64,000 nt of DNA from an uncultured Gammaproteobacteria bacterium. GTDB taxonomy: Bacteria; Pseudomonadota; Gammaproteobacteria; HK1. Below are positions 54,062-63,176 of the stretch, one piece after another; within the stretch, counting starts at the first letter, position 1; each line of letters starts with the position of its first letter. Position numbers and translations under genes: made by a program. Below the pieces are notes generated by a model that saw only the letters and a list, made by a program, of their open reading frames with translations, had not been told where the DNA came from and ran no database searches. The DNA is taken from contig OY282353.1 of the NCBI GenBank assembly GCA_958295465.1, forward strand, positions 3,091,001-3,155,000, written 5' to 3'.

Positions 54062-54376
54062 TTTATCTCAATCCCGTCAGAAATTAAGTTTATCGTCGAA
54101 ATCTGTCAATCTCCTGTCCTGTCGCTACCCTCACCAGGCGCAGACGTCGAACAGTGCGGCGACGGATGGCCTCCAGGACCGTGTCACTCTGACCGGTGAG
54201 CGGCAAGGCCGCACAAATCAATGCAGGCGGGGTGCCCGCGTGCCCAGGAGAGACCACCGCCCTGATCCGGCCGAACCGGGGCGTGCGCCGGGCTCGCTCC
54301 TCGATCAGGCAGGAAACCTGACCACGACCTCGCGGCCTCGCTTGCAACGGACCCGCTCCGAACCGTGCGCCCTCGA
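54062..54376. other. Intergenic region with a decayed copy of the pepN 3' end
   Basis: 315 bases. At about 54296-54335 there is an imperfect copy of the last ~40 bases of pepN (the piece that encodes EVVSKFLA and stop); the real end is at 54377-54410. Otherwise empty. Confidence 0.6.
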
Positions 54377-57300
54377 TCAGGCAAGAAACTTCGACACGAC
54401 CTCGTAGCAGTCCTTCGACAACCCCGGAACCGCACGAATGTGCTCCAGCTCCGCACGGAGCAGGGCGCGGCGGTCCGGGTCGAGGCGGCGCCAGTGGCTC
54501 GCGGCGCCCAGCAATCGGGCCGCGGTCTGCGGATTGAACGCATCGATGGCCAGCACGTACGAGGAGAGGAAGCGGTAGCCCTCGCCGGAGGCGTCGTGGA
54601 AGCGGCGCTGGTTGGCGTGGCAGAACGCGCCGATGAGCGCCCGCACCCGGTTGGGATTCTCGATGTCGAACGCGCGGTGCCGGATGAGCGTGCGGACGCG
54701 GTTGATGGTGCCGGGCTGCCGGGAGGTGGCCTGGAGCAAGAACCATTTGTCGAGCACCAGCGGATCGTCCTTCCACCGTTCGTGGAACCAGTCCAGCCAC
54801 TTGTCGCGTTCCCAGCCGCGCGCGCTGTTGGCGAAGCAGGCGAGGGCGGCGAGGGCGTCGGTCATGTTGTCCGCGGTTTCGAGCTGGCGGCAGCAATCCG
54901 TCCACACCGCCGGATCGTCGAGCTCCATCAGGTAGCCGAGGCAGAGGTTCTTGAGCGCCCGGCGCCCGGTCTCCCCGGCATCGAAGCGGTACGGACCGCG
55001 GGACCGGTTCGCCTCGCGCACGGATGCGAATGCGTCCGCGAGGCGCAGCGCGAGGGTCGCCTTCACCGCCTCGCGCACCTCGTGGATGGCTTCGACGGCG
55101 ATGATCTCCATCCGGTCGGCGAGGTTCGACTCCGAGGGCAGGGTGAGCGCCTCCGCGATGAACGCCGGGTCGAGTGTCTCGTCGAGGAGCAGGGCGCGAA
55201 GCGCGAGGACGAATTCGTCGGGGAGGTCGACGCCGGCGTCCGGACCGTCACCCGGATCAGCGCCCGCGAGCCGGCCTTCTCCGGCGCCGGCGCCCGCGTC
55301 CATGCACGCGGTCCGACTCTTGCCGGTACCTGTGTCCATGCCCGCGCCCCGGTCCTTGCCGGCATCAGTAGCCGTACCCGTGTATCGCTCCTCGCTGGCC
55401 CCGGCTCCCGCGCCCGTAAGCTGATTCTCGCCGACATCGGCCTTCGCGCCCGCGAGCCGGTCCTCAATCATCCCCAGCATCAGCTTCGTGGAGTACTCCT
55501 GCACCGCGTCCCAGCGGTTGAAGGGATCCGTCTCGTGGGCGATGAGGAATGCAAGCGGCGACCGCTGAGGCGGTCGTGCATCGGTCAGCGCCTCGACTTC
55601 GGCGAGTGGCGACCGCTGGGGCGGTCGTGCATCGGTCAGCGCCTCGACTTCGGCAAGCGGCGACCGCTGGGGCGGTCGCTTGGCGATTCCGCTGCGCGGA
55701 ATCGCGGGCGCCTCAGCCAGCGTCGTGGGTGGGCGGGAAACAGTGTTGTTCCATGTAAGCTCGTCGTCGCCACGCTCGATCTCGACCTTCACCGGCGCCG
55801 AGAAGCCGCGCACCAGCGAAGGGACCGGGCACGCGGGCACGTTCGAGAACCGGAACACATGCCGCGGCTCGCGCACGTCGAGCACCGCCTCGCGCTCGCC
55901 GGCAAGGCCCGCCTCCGCGCAGTGGAGCGGGAGGTCGCGCCCGTCCCCGCCGAGCAGGGCCAAGCGCACCGGGATGTGCAGCGGCAGCTTCTCCGGCTGT
56001 CCCGGGGTCGGAGGCGTGCGTTGCTCGACGTCGAGCACGTATTCCGAGCGCGCCGCGTCGTATGCGCCGCGGGCGGCGAGCACCGGGGTCCCCGCCTGCG
56101 TGTACCAGCGCCGGAACTGCCCGAGGTCCGCGCCCGAAGCGGCCTCCATCGCCGCCACGAAGTCGTCGGTGGTGACCGCTTCGCCGTCGTGACGCTCGAA
56201 ATAGAGCTTCATCCCGGCCTTGAACCCCGCGTCGCCGAGCAGGGTGTGCATCATCCGGATGACCTCGGCCCCCTTGACGTAGATCGTGAGGGTGTAGAAG
56301 TTGCTGATCTCGATGTAGGAGTCGGGGCGCACGGGATGCGCCATCGGCCCTGCGTCCTCCGGGAACTGGTGCGAGCGCAACATGCGCGCGTCGCGGATGC
56401 GCTTGACCGCGCGCGACCCGGTGTCGGCGGAGAACTCCTGGTCGCGGAATACGGTCAGGCCTTCCTTGAGGCTTAGCTGGAACCAGTCGCGGCAGGTCAC
56501 GCGGTTGCCGGTCCAGTTGTGGAAGTATTCGTGGGCGATGACCGCCTCGATCGCCGCGAAGTCGGCGTCGGTGGCGGTGTCGGGGCGGGCCAGCACGTAC
56601 TTCGAGTTGAAGACGTTGAGCCCCTTGTTCTCCATCGCCCCCATGTTGAAGTCGTCCACCGCGACGATCATGAAGGTGTCGAGGTCGTATTCGAGGCCGT
56701 AGACGTCCTCGTCCCAGCGCATCGCGCGCTTGAGCGAGCGCATCGCGTGGGCGCACTTGTCGAGGTTGTGGGGCTCGACGTGGATGCGCAGCGCCACCTC
56801 CCGCCCCGAGCGCGTGGTGAACGTGTCCTCGACACATTCGAGCCGGCCCGCGACCAGCGCGAAGAGGTAGCTCGGCTTGGGGAAGGGGTCCTCCCACACC
56901 ACGTAGCGGCGGCCGTCGTCGAGGGCGCCGCGCTCGACGGCGTTCCCGTTCGAGAGCATCACCGGGAAGCGCCCCGGGTCCCCGGCGATGCGGGCGCGGT
57001 AGCGCGCCATCACGTCCGGTCGGTCGGGGAACCAGGTGATCTTCCTGAACCCCTCCGCCTCGCACTGCGTGCACAGGTTCCCCGACGAGGCGTAGAGTCC
57101 TTCGAGGGACTTGTTCTCGCCGGGCCGGACCGCCACTTCGGTCTCGAGCACGAACGCATCGGGGGCGTCGCGGATCGTCAGCGTCTCGGCGGCGACCTCG
57201 ATCCGGTTCCCCGAGACCGGCTCGCCGTCGATGCGCACCGAGCGGGTGTCAAGTCCCCGCCCGTCGAGGACCAGGTCCGCCGGTGGTGGGGCGGTGGACG

Positions 57301-57646
57301 CGGACGTGGCGGCGGATGCGGGTGGAGTGCCGGGCGCGGATGTGGCAGCGGCGACCGTGGCGGCGGGCGCAGGGACAGGGGCAGATGCAGGTATGGCGGC
57401 AGGCGCGGGCGTGGTGACGGATCCAGGCGTGGCGACGGACGCGGGCGTAGTGGCGGACCCAGGTGCGGCGGTGGGCACGGATGCGGCGGCTACGGCGGCG
57501 GAATTGCGCCGCACCTTGAGCTTCGCCCGCACCAGCGTGCGTTCCTCGCCGAGCTCGAAGTCGAGGTCTACCTCATCGACGAGGAAGGGCGGCGGAGCAT
57601 AGTCCGCGAGCCGGGTGGCGGCGGGTTCGGCGGCGTCGATCGGCAT
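54377..57646 (-). CDS. pepN: Aminopeptidase N with three low-complexity insertions
   Basis: An M1 zinc aminopeptidase. GAMEN lies near residue 337 (MGAMENKGLN) and HEYFHNWTGNRVT near 370, followed by LKEGLTVFRDQEF with the third zinc ligand. ATG at 57646 follows AAGGA by eight bases. Length is 1089 against ~870-890 for PepN. The excess is three stretches: residues ~49-123 (Ala/Pro/Thr/Ser), ~640-697 (repeats of the 17-residue unit AEVEALTDARPPQRSPL), and ~729-805 (Gly/Ala/Asp). These fall between folded domains, so the enzyme can be active. It stands alone on the minus strand. Confidence 0.92.
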   Translation of the reverse strand: MPIDAAEPAATRLADYAPPPFLVDEVDLDFELGEERTLVRAKLKVRRNSAAVAAASVPTAAPGSATTPASVATPGSVTTPAPAAIPASAPVPAPAATVAAATSAPGTPPASAATSASTAPPPADLVLDGRGLDTRSVRIDGEPVSGNRIEVAAETLTIRDAPDAFVLETEVAVRPGENKSLEGLYASSGNLCTQCEAEGFRKITWFPDRPDVMARYRARIAGDPGRFPVMLSNGNAVERGALDDGRRYVVWEDPFPKPSYLFALVAGRLECVEDTFTTRSGREVALRIHVEPHNLDKCAHAMRSLKRAMRWDEDVYGLEYDLDTFMIVAVDDFNMGAMENKGLNVFNSKYVLARPDTATDADFAAIEAVIAHEYFHNWTGNRVTCRDWFQLSLKEGLTVFRDQEFSADTGSRAVKRIRDARMLRSHQFPEDAGPMAHPVRPDSYIEISNFYTLTIYVKGAEVIRMMHTLLGDAGFKAGMKLYFERHDGEAVTTDDFVAAMEAASGADLGQFRRWYTQAGTPVLAARGAYDAARSEYVLDVEQRTPPTPGQPEKLPLHIPVRLALLGGDGRDLPLHCAEAGLAGEREAVLDVREPRHVFRFSNVPACPVPSLVRGFSAPVKVEIERGDDELTWNNTVSRPPTTLAEAPAIPRSGIAKRPPQRSPLAEVEALTDARPPQRSPLAEVEALTDARPPQRSPLAFLIAHETDPFNRWDAVQEYSTKLMLGMIEDRLAGAKADVGENQLTGAGAGASEERYTGTATDAGKDRGAGMDTGTGKSRTACMDAGAGAGEGRLAGADPGDGPDAGVDLPDEFVLALRALLLDETLDPAFIAEALTLPSESNLADRMEIIAVEAIHEVREAVKATLALRLADAFASVREANRSRGPYRFDAGETGRRALKNLCLGYLMELDDPAVWTDCCRQLETADNMTDALAALACFANSARGWERDKWLDWFHERWKDDPLVLDKWFLLQATSRQPGTINRVRTLIRHRAFDIENPNRVRALIGAFCHANQRRFHDASGEGYRFLSSYVLAIDAFNPQTAARLLGAASHWRRLDPDRRALLRAELEHIRAVPGLSKDCYEVVSKFLA
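55555..55705. repeat. Tandem 51-bp repeat built on a REP-like palindrome, within pepN
   Basis: The core GACCGCT recurs at 55560, 55611 and 55662, i.e. a 51-base period of exactly 17 codons. The last copy carries a perfect eight-base stem GCGACCGC/GCGGTCGC (55660-55679) and a ten-base stem GCGATTCCGC/GCGGAATCGC (55683-55705). The same double palindrome is at 16076-16118. Confidence 0.9.
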
Positions 57647-57863
57647 GGGAGGGTCCTTGGCGGGGATGCGGCAGGCCGCAATTATATTCGGGAGCCGGAT
57701 AATGCGTACCGCGGATCGAATGGTGATCGGGTGCGGGGGAGGCGGGTGGCACCGGTCGCGGCCCGGCGGCGGAGCGAGGGAGGTTGACATCCTGAGCCTT
57801 CGGCATGACTCTGAACCAGGATGAACCGTTCTGATGCATCGTCCTTGCCCGGATGAGGATGCC

Positions 57864-58063
57864 ATGACCGCCAAAGTCCGCTTTTCCGTCACACTGGACG
57901 AACATGAATATGACGAGCTCGCCGTCATGGCCCGGAAACACCGGGTCTCCATGGCTGGCTCGTCCGCCACGCCGTCAACGAGTTCTGCGGGCGCTACCGC
58001 AGTGAAGATATTCAGCTCCCTCTGTACCTGACCGGGACGCCTCCTGAATACCGCGGCGCGTGA
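57864..58063 (+). pseudogene. Frameshifted ribbon-helix-helix regulator
   Basis: Frame one reads MTAKVRFSVTLDEHEYDELAVMARKHRVSM, a ribbon-helix-helix start. After that the frame goes to nonsense, while one base away it continues as WLVRHAVNEFCGRYRSED to LTGTPPEYRGA and a TGA at 58061. A single missing base near 57955 explains this. It leads into the restriction operon by 14 bases, so it was probably that operon's controller. Confidence 0.7.
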
Positions 58064-58076
58064 ATGAAGGTCTCCG

Positions 58077-59447
58077 ATGCGGCGCAGCGACCTCCCTTTC
58101 GGCAGCGAGTTTTCGCCTGCCCGGATCGACCTCCCGGTCCTTCTGGAGTTGGCGCACGAACACGGAGCCGACTGGCAGGCTTTCGAGGACGCCGTCCGCG
58201 ATCGATATTTCTCGACGCATGAGACTTCCGACTACAACAAGGGCAAGCTCGCCAACAACACCAAGCTGTCCCTGCGTGCCTATGGTTTGATCGACGAGAA
58301 GGACACCACGCTCAGCGAGATCGGCCGGACGCTCTACGATCTTCGAGGCGACACTCCCGCATTGTATGAAGCCTTCGCTCGGCACATCCTGACAAACTGC
58401 CAGGGAATGAACTTTGTCCAGTGCGTCCTCGACATGCACGCCGCCGGCGAGAAGATCAACCTCAACAAGCTGCGGCACTGGCTCCAGGAACGCGGCATCA
58501 CCGTCCCGCGCGGCGGGAAACACATGAGTACGTTGCGCTTGTGGCTCGAAAAACCCGGTGTCTTCGTCTCCCGTTACCGCGTGGATCAGACGCGCCTCAA
58601 TCGGATTCTCGGTCTCGACGTGGAGGAATTCGAGGCACTTGCCACCTTTACCTCGGAACAGCGCGCCTATCTCAAGGCCATCGCCAATCTGGACAGTGAC
58701 GGCCCGCATCTCTCGAACGACGTCGAGAAACTCGCCGTCGCCACCTACGGCGTCACCTTCAACGAAAAGAATCTGCCCAAGCAGGTGCTCTATCCACTTC
58801 AGGACGCCGGATACCTCCATCTCGAACGCGGAACCAGGGAAGCCGGTCGTGGGGCAAAGCCGTTTCTGGTGACCGCCACCGACAAGCTGGCGAACGACAT
58901 CGTCACACCGTTGATCGAACAGATCGAGAAACAGACCCGGACCGATTTGCGGCCGATGTTGCGCAAATCCCTCAAGGCGATCCGTGAGGAGGTCGAATCA
59001 GGGAATCGCCACATCCGGGGTCTTGCTCTCGAAGCCCTTGCCTTCAAGCTCATGCGCCTTGTCGATTTGACCTACGTGGCCACCCGCCTGCGCGGGGACG
59101 TGACCGGAGGAGCAGAAGTCGATCTGATTTTCGAGAGCGCGCGACTCGTATTTTCCCGCTGGCAGGTCCAGTGCAAGAACACCGCCCGCGTGTCGCTCGA
59201 CGACGTAGCCAAGGAGGTCGGACTCACGCATTTCCTCAAAAGCAACGCCATCGTCATGATCTCGACCGGCAGGATCGGCAATGAGGCCCGCCGCTACGCC
59301 AACAGGATCATGGCCGATTCCAACCTTTGCATCATCATGGTGGACGGCGACGATCTTGCTCTTATAGAGATCAAGCCGGCTGCGATCGTCGATGTGTTCG
59401 CCCGGGAGGCCCGCCACGCCATGGATCTGAAAGAACTCTCTTTATAG
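58077..59447 (+). CDS. Type II restriction endonuclease, Mrr-like C-terminal nuclease
   Basis: A 456-residue protein. The N-terminal two thirds are helical with no known fold (RYFSTHETSDYNKGKLANNTKLSLRAYGLI is like restriction proteins of this type). Residues ~300-400 give a Mrr/PD-(D/E)XK core: GLALEALAFKLMRLVDL, then GAEVDLIFES and WQVQCKNT. It is followed ten bases later by a cytosine/adenine methylase, the typical order of a two-gene type II system. The target site is unknown. Confidence 0.82.
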   Translation: MRRSDLPFGSEFSPARIDLPVLLELAHEHGADWQAFEDAVRDRYFSTHETSDYNKGKLANNTKLSLRAYGLIDEKDTTLSEIGRTLYDLRGDTPALYEAFARHILTNCQGMNFVQCVLDMHAAGEKINLNKLRHWLQERGITVPRGGKHMSTLRLWLEKPGVFVSRYRVDQTRLNRILGLDVEEFEALATFTSEQRAYLKAIANLDSDGPHLSNDVEKLAVATYGVTFNEKNLPKQVLYPLQDAGYLHLERGTREAGRGAKPFLVTATDKLANDIVTPLIEQIEKQTRTDLRPMLRKSLKAIREEVESGNRHIRGLALEALAFKLMRLVDLTYVATRLRGDVTGGAEVDLIFESARLVFSRWQVQCKNTARVSLDDVAKEVGLTHFLKSNAIVMISTGRIGNEARRYANRIMADSNLCIIMVDGDDLALIEIKPAAIVDVFAREARHAMDLKELSL

Positions 59448-59456
59448 GAAAATACA

Positions 59457-60602
59457 GTGTCGAAAAAAACGACATCGGACTTCAGAACCTTCCACGAAAC
59501 GTCCCTCGGCCGGATCATCCACGGTGACAGCGTGGACGTGCTTGCTGCCTGTGCGGACGATTCGGTCGATCTGATCATGACGAGCCCGCCTTTCGGGCTG
59601 GTCCGCAAGAAGGATTACGGCAACGTCGATGCGGACGAATACGTCGATTGGTTCAGACCCTTTGCCGCCGCATTCCACCGTGTCATGAAGGGCGACGCCA
59701 GCTTGGTCATCGACATCGGGGGCGCATGGAACAAGGGCTATCCCACCAGGAACCTCTATCACTTCAAACTCCTGATCATGCTGTGCGAGGAGGTCGGATT
59801 CCATCTGGCACAGGATTTCTACTGGTGGAATCCTTCCAAATTGCCGACACCCGCAGAATGGGTGACGGTGCGCCGCATCCGGGTCAAGGACGCGATCAAT
59901 ACCGTATGGTGGCTATCGAAGACACCTTGGCCGAAGGCGAGCAATCGCAGGGTCCTCCAACCCTACAGCCCCAGTATGCAGGAGTTGCTGGCCAAGGGCT
60001 ACAAGGCGAAGAAACGCCCGTCCGGTCACGACATCAGTGACAAGTTCAACGTTGACAATGGCGCGGCGATTCCGCCCAACCTGATTGCGATTCCGAATAC
60101 GGAGAGCAACAGCTTCTATCTTCGTTATTGCGAAGAAAAAGGTCTCAAGCCGCACCCTGCCCGCTATCCGGCCGAGCTGCCCGAATACTTTATCCGTATG
60201 CTGACCGATTCCGGCGATCTCGTGATCGATCCTTTCGCCGGGAGTTGCGTCACCGGCGAGGTTTGTGAACGCACCATGCGCCGTTGGGTCTGCATCGAGC
60301 TTCTTCACGATTATTGCGAGGCCGCCCTTGGCCGCTTTGTCCGCGATCCTCGAACGACGACCAAATCCGTCGTCAATCCCGAGGAGCCGTCCAACTATTA
60401 TCGCCTGCCGCGCCCCGGCATCCTGTGGAACGGGGAGAACGGCGATCTGCTGCCGGAGGACGGCGGCAGGCATCGACGCCCGAAGCCGAAGGAGAGCCGG
60501 ACCGCGGAATCGGAAAATGCGAAGCTGGTTCCTGTCGATTACAACGCAATTTCCGGCTCGGCTGGAGCCTCCTCAAGGCAGGGAGAGCTGGATTATCGGT
60601 GA
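59457..60602 (+). CDS. DNA methyltransferase (beta-class, N4-cytosine-like)
   Basis: Motif IV TSPPFGL near residue 43 and motif I DPFAGSCVTGEV near residue 260 give the permuted beta-class order; TSPPF is typical of N4-cytosine methylases. The middle (LPTPAEWVTVRRIRVKDAINTVWWLSKT) is also typical. GTG start at 59457, AGGA nine bases before it. It partners the restriction enzyme at 58077. The C-terminal ~60 residues (GGRHRRPKPKESRTAESENAK) are polar and disordered. Confidence 0.9.
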   Translation: MSKKTTSDFRTFHETSLGRIIHGDSVDVLAACADDSVDLIMTSPPFGLVRKKDYGNVDADEYVDWFRPFAAAFHRVMKGDASLVIDIGGAWNKGYPTRNLYHFKLLIMLCEEVGFHLAQDFYWWNPSKLPTPAEWVTVRRIRVKDAINTVWWLSKTPWPKASNRRVLQPYSPSMQELLAKGYKAKKRPSGHDISDKFNVDNGAAIPPNLIAIPNTESNSFYLRYCEEKGLKPHPARYPAELPEYFIRMLTDSGDLVIDPFAGSCVTGEVCERTMRRWVCIELLHDYCEAALGRFVRDPRTTTKSVVNPEEPSNYYRLPRPGILWNGENGDLLPEDGGRHRRPKPKESRTAESENAKLVPVDYNAISGSAGASSRQGELDYR

Positions 60603-60752
60603 CAGAGAGTGTCCGGACTCCGGCGCGTTCCGAGGCCGGAAACGCGTCCGAACGATGGTCAAGGCCGGATGGCGTACCGTATGCCATGACGATCGGATAC
60701 GGGGCATACGGGGGCCGGACGTCACGCGCCGGGCGCCGCGGAGGATGCGTGA

Positions 60753-61256
60753 ATGACCGAGACCGATCCTGGCGCAGCGCCCAGATCGAAGTCGCAACGA
60801 AAGCGCGAGGCGCTGGCGCTTCAGGCGCTCGGTGAGTCGTTGGTGGCCTTGGCCGCGAGCGATCTCTCTCGTCTTCCCCTGTGGCCCGAACTCGAAGCCG
60901 CGGTCGCCGGCGCCCGCGGTCTCGAACGCGCCGCGCTACGGCGGCAGATCCGCTACATCGGGCGCGTGCTCCGGGAAGGCGACGCCGATTCGATCGCGCA
61001 GGCCCTCGACGCTGTGCGCCGGCCCGGCCGGCGTGAAGCTGCGCGCCACCGCCGGCTCGAACGGCTGCGCGACGCGCTCCTCGATGGCGACGGCGAGACG
61101 TTCGGCCGTATACGCGAGGAAATGCCGGATCTGGACTTCCAGGAGCTGCGGCGGCTCGCCGCCGCCGCGCGGCGCGAGCGGGAGGAGGGCGCGACCGGGA
61201 ATGCGAGTGCACGGCGCCTGTTCCGTTTTCTCCGCGACAACGAGCTCGAAAGTTGA
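60753..61256 (+). CDS. darP: DarP/YjgA ribosome-biogenesis factor
   Basis: A 167-residue helical protein of the DUF615/YjgA family: SKSQRKREALALQALGESLVAL at the start, RRQIRYIGRVLREGD in the middle and FRFLRDNE at the C-terminus match DarP, which acts late in 50S subunit assembly. It is confined mostly to beta- and gammaproteobacteria, which supports the host guess. ATG at 60753 follows GGAGGATGCGTGA. Confidence 0.9.
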   Translation: MTETDPGAAPRSKSQRKREALALQALGESLVALAASDLSRLPLWPELEAAVAGARGLERAALRRQIRYIGRVLREGDADSIAQALDAVRRPGRREAARHRRLERLRDALLDGDGETFGRIREEMPDLDFQELRRLAAAARREREEGATGNASARRLFRFLRDNELES

Positions 61257-61843
61257 AGGCGTCGGCGATTCGGCGCCCCGCGCTGACGGCGTGGCTCGCC
61301 GCGTGCATCGTCTGCGGATTCGGCCTGCCGGCGCCGAGGGCATCGGATGCGGCCGGCCCGGTAGTGGAGGTTCCTGACCGGGACGCCGATTCCGAAGCGG
61401 CCGATGCGGCCGGGCCACGGCAGGGGATCGTGATGCAGCGAAGGATGTTGATGGCTGCGCAAAAGCGCGCGTATCCGGCGAACGGTGACACGCGCGTTCC
61501 GGCGGTCGTTCGCGCCGATGGTCCCCGCCCCCCGCTTGCGCGAGGACAGGCGGTACGCGGGATTCGGAACGGGAAGAAGAGGGCGCGTCGAAAGCCGGAG
61601 GCGCGAAGCGCCGTCGCCCGTGAAGCGCTACCACCCTGTCAGCCGAGCCGTCCCGATCGGCCCGATCGGGAGGGCAGCTCTCGAAAGACCGGATTGTCCG
61701 AGCCATTGCCCCATATTGACCCCAAAGATCAGCCTCTTGGCGGTTCCTTGATTGCCGGGGCGGGTATCGGCGAGACTTCGGCGGCATGGGCGCGCGGGTA
61801 CGATGCCCCGCCTTCGCCCGCGGTGTGGGGGAGCTCGAAATGA
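61253..61843 (+). CDS. Hypothetical protein with possible signal peptide
   Basis: TTG at 61253 overlaps the darP stop (TTGA). The first ~30 residues (RRPALTAWLAACIVCGFGLP) look like a signal peptide. The remainder is Arg/Pro/Ala-rich, of low complexity, and matches no family. The end overlaps the start of the Uma2-like gene by four bases. It could be spurious in its second half. Confidence 0.4.
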   Translation: MKASAIRRPALTAWLAACIVCGFGLPAPRASDAAGPVVEVPDRDADSEAADAAGPRQGIVMQRRMLMAAQKRAYPANGDTRVPAVVRADGPRPPLARGQAVRGIRNGKKRARRKPEARSAVAREALPPCQPSRPDRPDREGSSRKTGLSEPLPHIDPKDQPLGGSLIAGAGIGETSAAWARGYDAPPSPAVWGSSK

Positions 61844-62544
61844 CGGTCGAAGTTGCGTCCCGTGCCGATCCAGGCGAGCGGAAGAGCCGTTGCGCCGGGG
61901 AAGCGGCCGCGGCTCCTCGGGAGCCGGCTCCGCGGGAGGTCGCCGCCTCGCAGGCTACGCTGGACGCCCTGCTGTGCGAACTCCTGCCTCGCCAAGGGTG
62001 CTGGAGCGACGAGGGCTACTTGTGGCTTACCGACCACGGCAACCGCCCGGTCGAGTTCACCGACGGCTTCATCGAGGAGCTGCCCTTGCCAACGTCCACC
62101 CATCAGGCCGTCCTTTCGTTTCTTTATGTCCTGTTCCGTGCCTGGGTCCGGCCGCGTGGCGGCATCGCGGCGTTCTCCGCGTTGCGGATGCGCGTGCGCG
62201 AGGGCAAGTTCCGGGAGCCGGACATCCTGTTGCTGCGTGACCGCTCCGATTCGCGCTACCAGGATCGCTACTGGCAGGGCGCGGACCTTGTGGCCGAAGT
62301 CGTCAGCCCGGACCACCCCGACCGGGACTTGGTGGAGAAGCGGGTCGATTACGCCGAGGCGGGTATTCCGGAGTACTGGATCGCGGACCCGCGTGACGAG
62401 ACGCTGACGGTGCTGGTGCTGCGCGGGGAAGCATACGTCGAGCACGGCCGGTACGGGCGGGGAGAGACGGCCGTCTCGATGCTGCTCGAAGGCTTCACGG
62501 CGGAGGTGTCGGCGGTGTTCGACGCTCCGGAGACGGGCGGGTGA
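61840..62544 (+). CDS. Uma2-family (DUF820) nuclease-like protein
   Basis: The Uma2 family has a PD-(D/E)XK fold. Visible features: FTDGFIEELPLPTSTHQAV, FREPDILLLRD, ADLVAEVVSPDHPDRDLVEKRVDYAEAGIPEYWIADP. The acidic residues and the Lys are all in place. ATG at 61840 has GGGGGAG seven bases upstream, which is preferred over an ATG at 61786. About 55 N-terminal residues precede the domain. Function unknown; the family is frequent in bacteria with many mobile elements. Confidence 0.88.
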   Translation: MTVEVASRADPGERKSRCAGEAAAAPREPAPREVAASQATLDALLCELLPRQGCWSDEGYLWLTDHGNRPVEFTDGFIEELPLPTSTHQAVLSFLYVLFRAWVRPRGGIAAFSALRMRVREGKFREPDILLLRDRSDSRYQDRYWQGADLVAEVVSPDHPDRDLVEKRVDYAEAGIPEYWIADPRDETLTVLVLRGEAYVEHGRYGRGETAVSMLLEGFTAEVSAVFDAPETGG

Positions 62545-62657
62545 GGGCGTGAACGCGCTACCGAGAGTCGATCGAACGGATCGGCCAAATGGACCGCGAA
62601 GAAGGAATCGGCACGACACCGGCGGGCAAGGACACGGCAGAACCGGAGAATCGTCAC

Positions 62658-63176
62658 ATGACCCAACCAAACTCGCCGCAATCCGTGCACAGCGAGCAAT
62701 CTTCCTATCGCAAGTTCATCATTGAACATCTGTTTACAGGCGAACTGCTCCGCACTCTCTGGCCTCGTCGCGCCGAGGTGATGAAACCGCAAGTCGACGA
62801 CGGAGGCTACGATCTTGTCGTGGAAGTCGAGGGCATCGTTCGCCATATCCGGCTCAAGACCTCGAAGCGGGCCGCGAAAACGGCACGACAGAACGTTCAC
62901 CTGCGCTTACAGGAAAAACCCAGTGGCTGTGTGATATGGATTCAATTCGACGAACGCAATTTCGACCTGGGACCATTTCTATGGTTTGGGAGTCCTCCCG
63001 ACGAACCTCTTCCCTGCCTCTCCGATATGAGGATCGCTCGCCATACCAAGGGCGATGCGACCGGGGAAAAATCGGAACGACCCGCGCACCGCGAAATTAC
63101 CAAGGGACGATTCAAGAAACTGGAAAACATCACCGAGGTCGTCGAGCATTTGTTCGGTTCCCGGCAAGCGCGTTGA
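62658..63176 (+). CDS. PD-(D/E)XK-like protein of unknown function
   Basis: ATG at 62658 after GGAGAA; 172 residues. FIIEHLFTGELLRTLWPR, VDDGGYDLVVEVEGIVRHIRLKTSK has an Asp, then hydrophobic strands ending in L-K, the spacing seen in restriction-nuclease folds. The C-terminus (REITKGRFKKLENITEVVEHLF) is typical of small HTH-lacking nuclease-like proteins near restriction loci. Overlaps the end of the decayed helicase on the other strand. An active nuclease is uncertain. Confidence 0.6.
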   Translation: MTQPNSPQSVHSEQSSYRKFIIEHLFTGELLRTLWPRRAEVMKPQVDDGGYDLVVEVEGIVRHIRLKTSKRAAKTARQNVHLRLQEKPSGCVIWIQFDERNFDLGPFLWFGSPPDEPLPCLSDMRIARHTKGDATGEKSERPAHREITKGRFKKLENITEVVEHLFGSRQAR

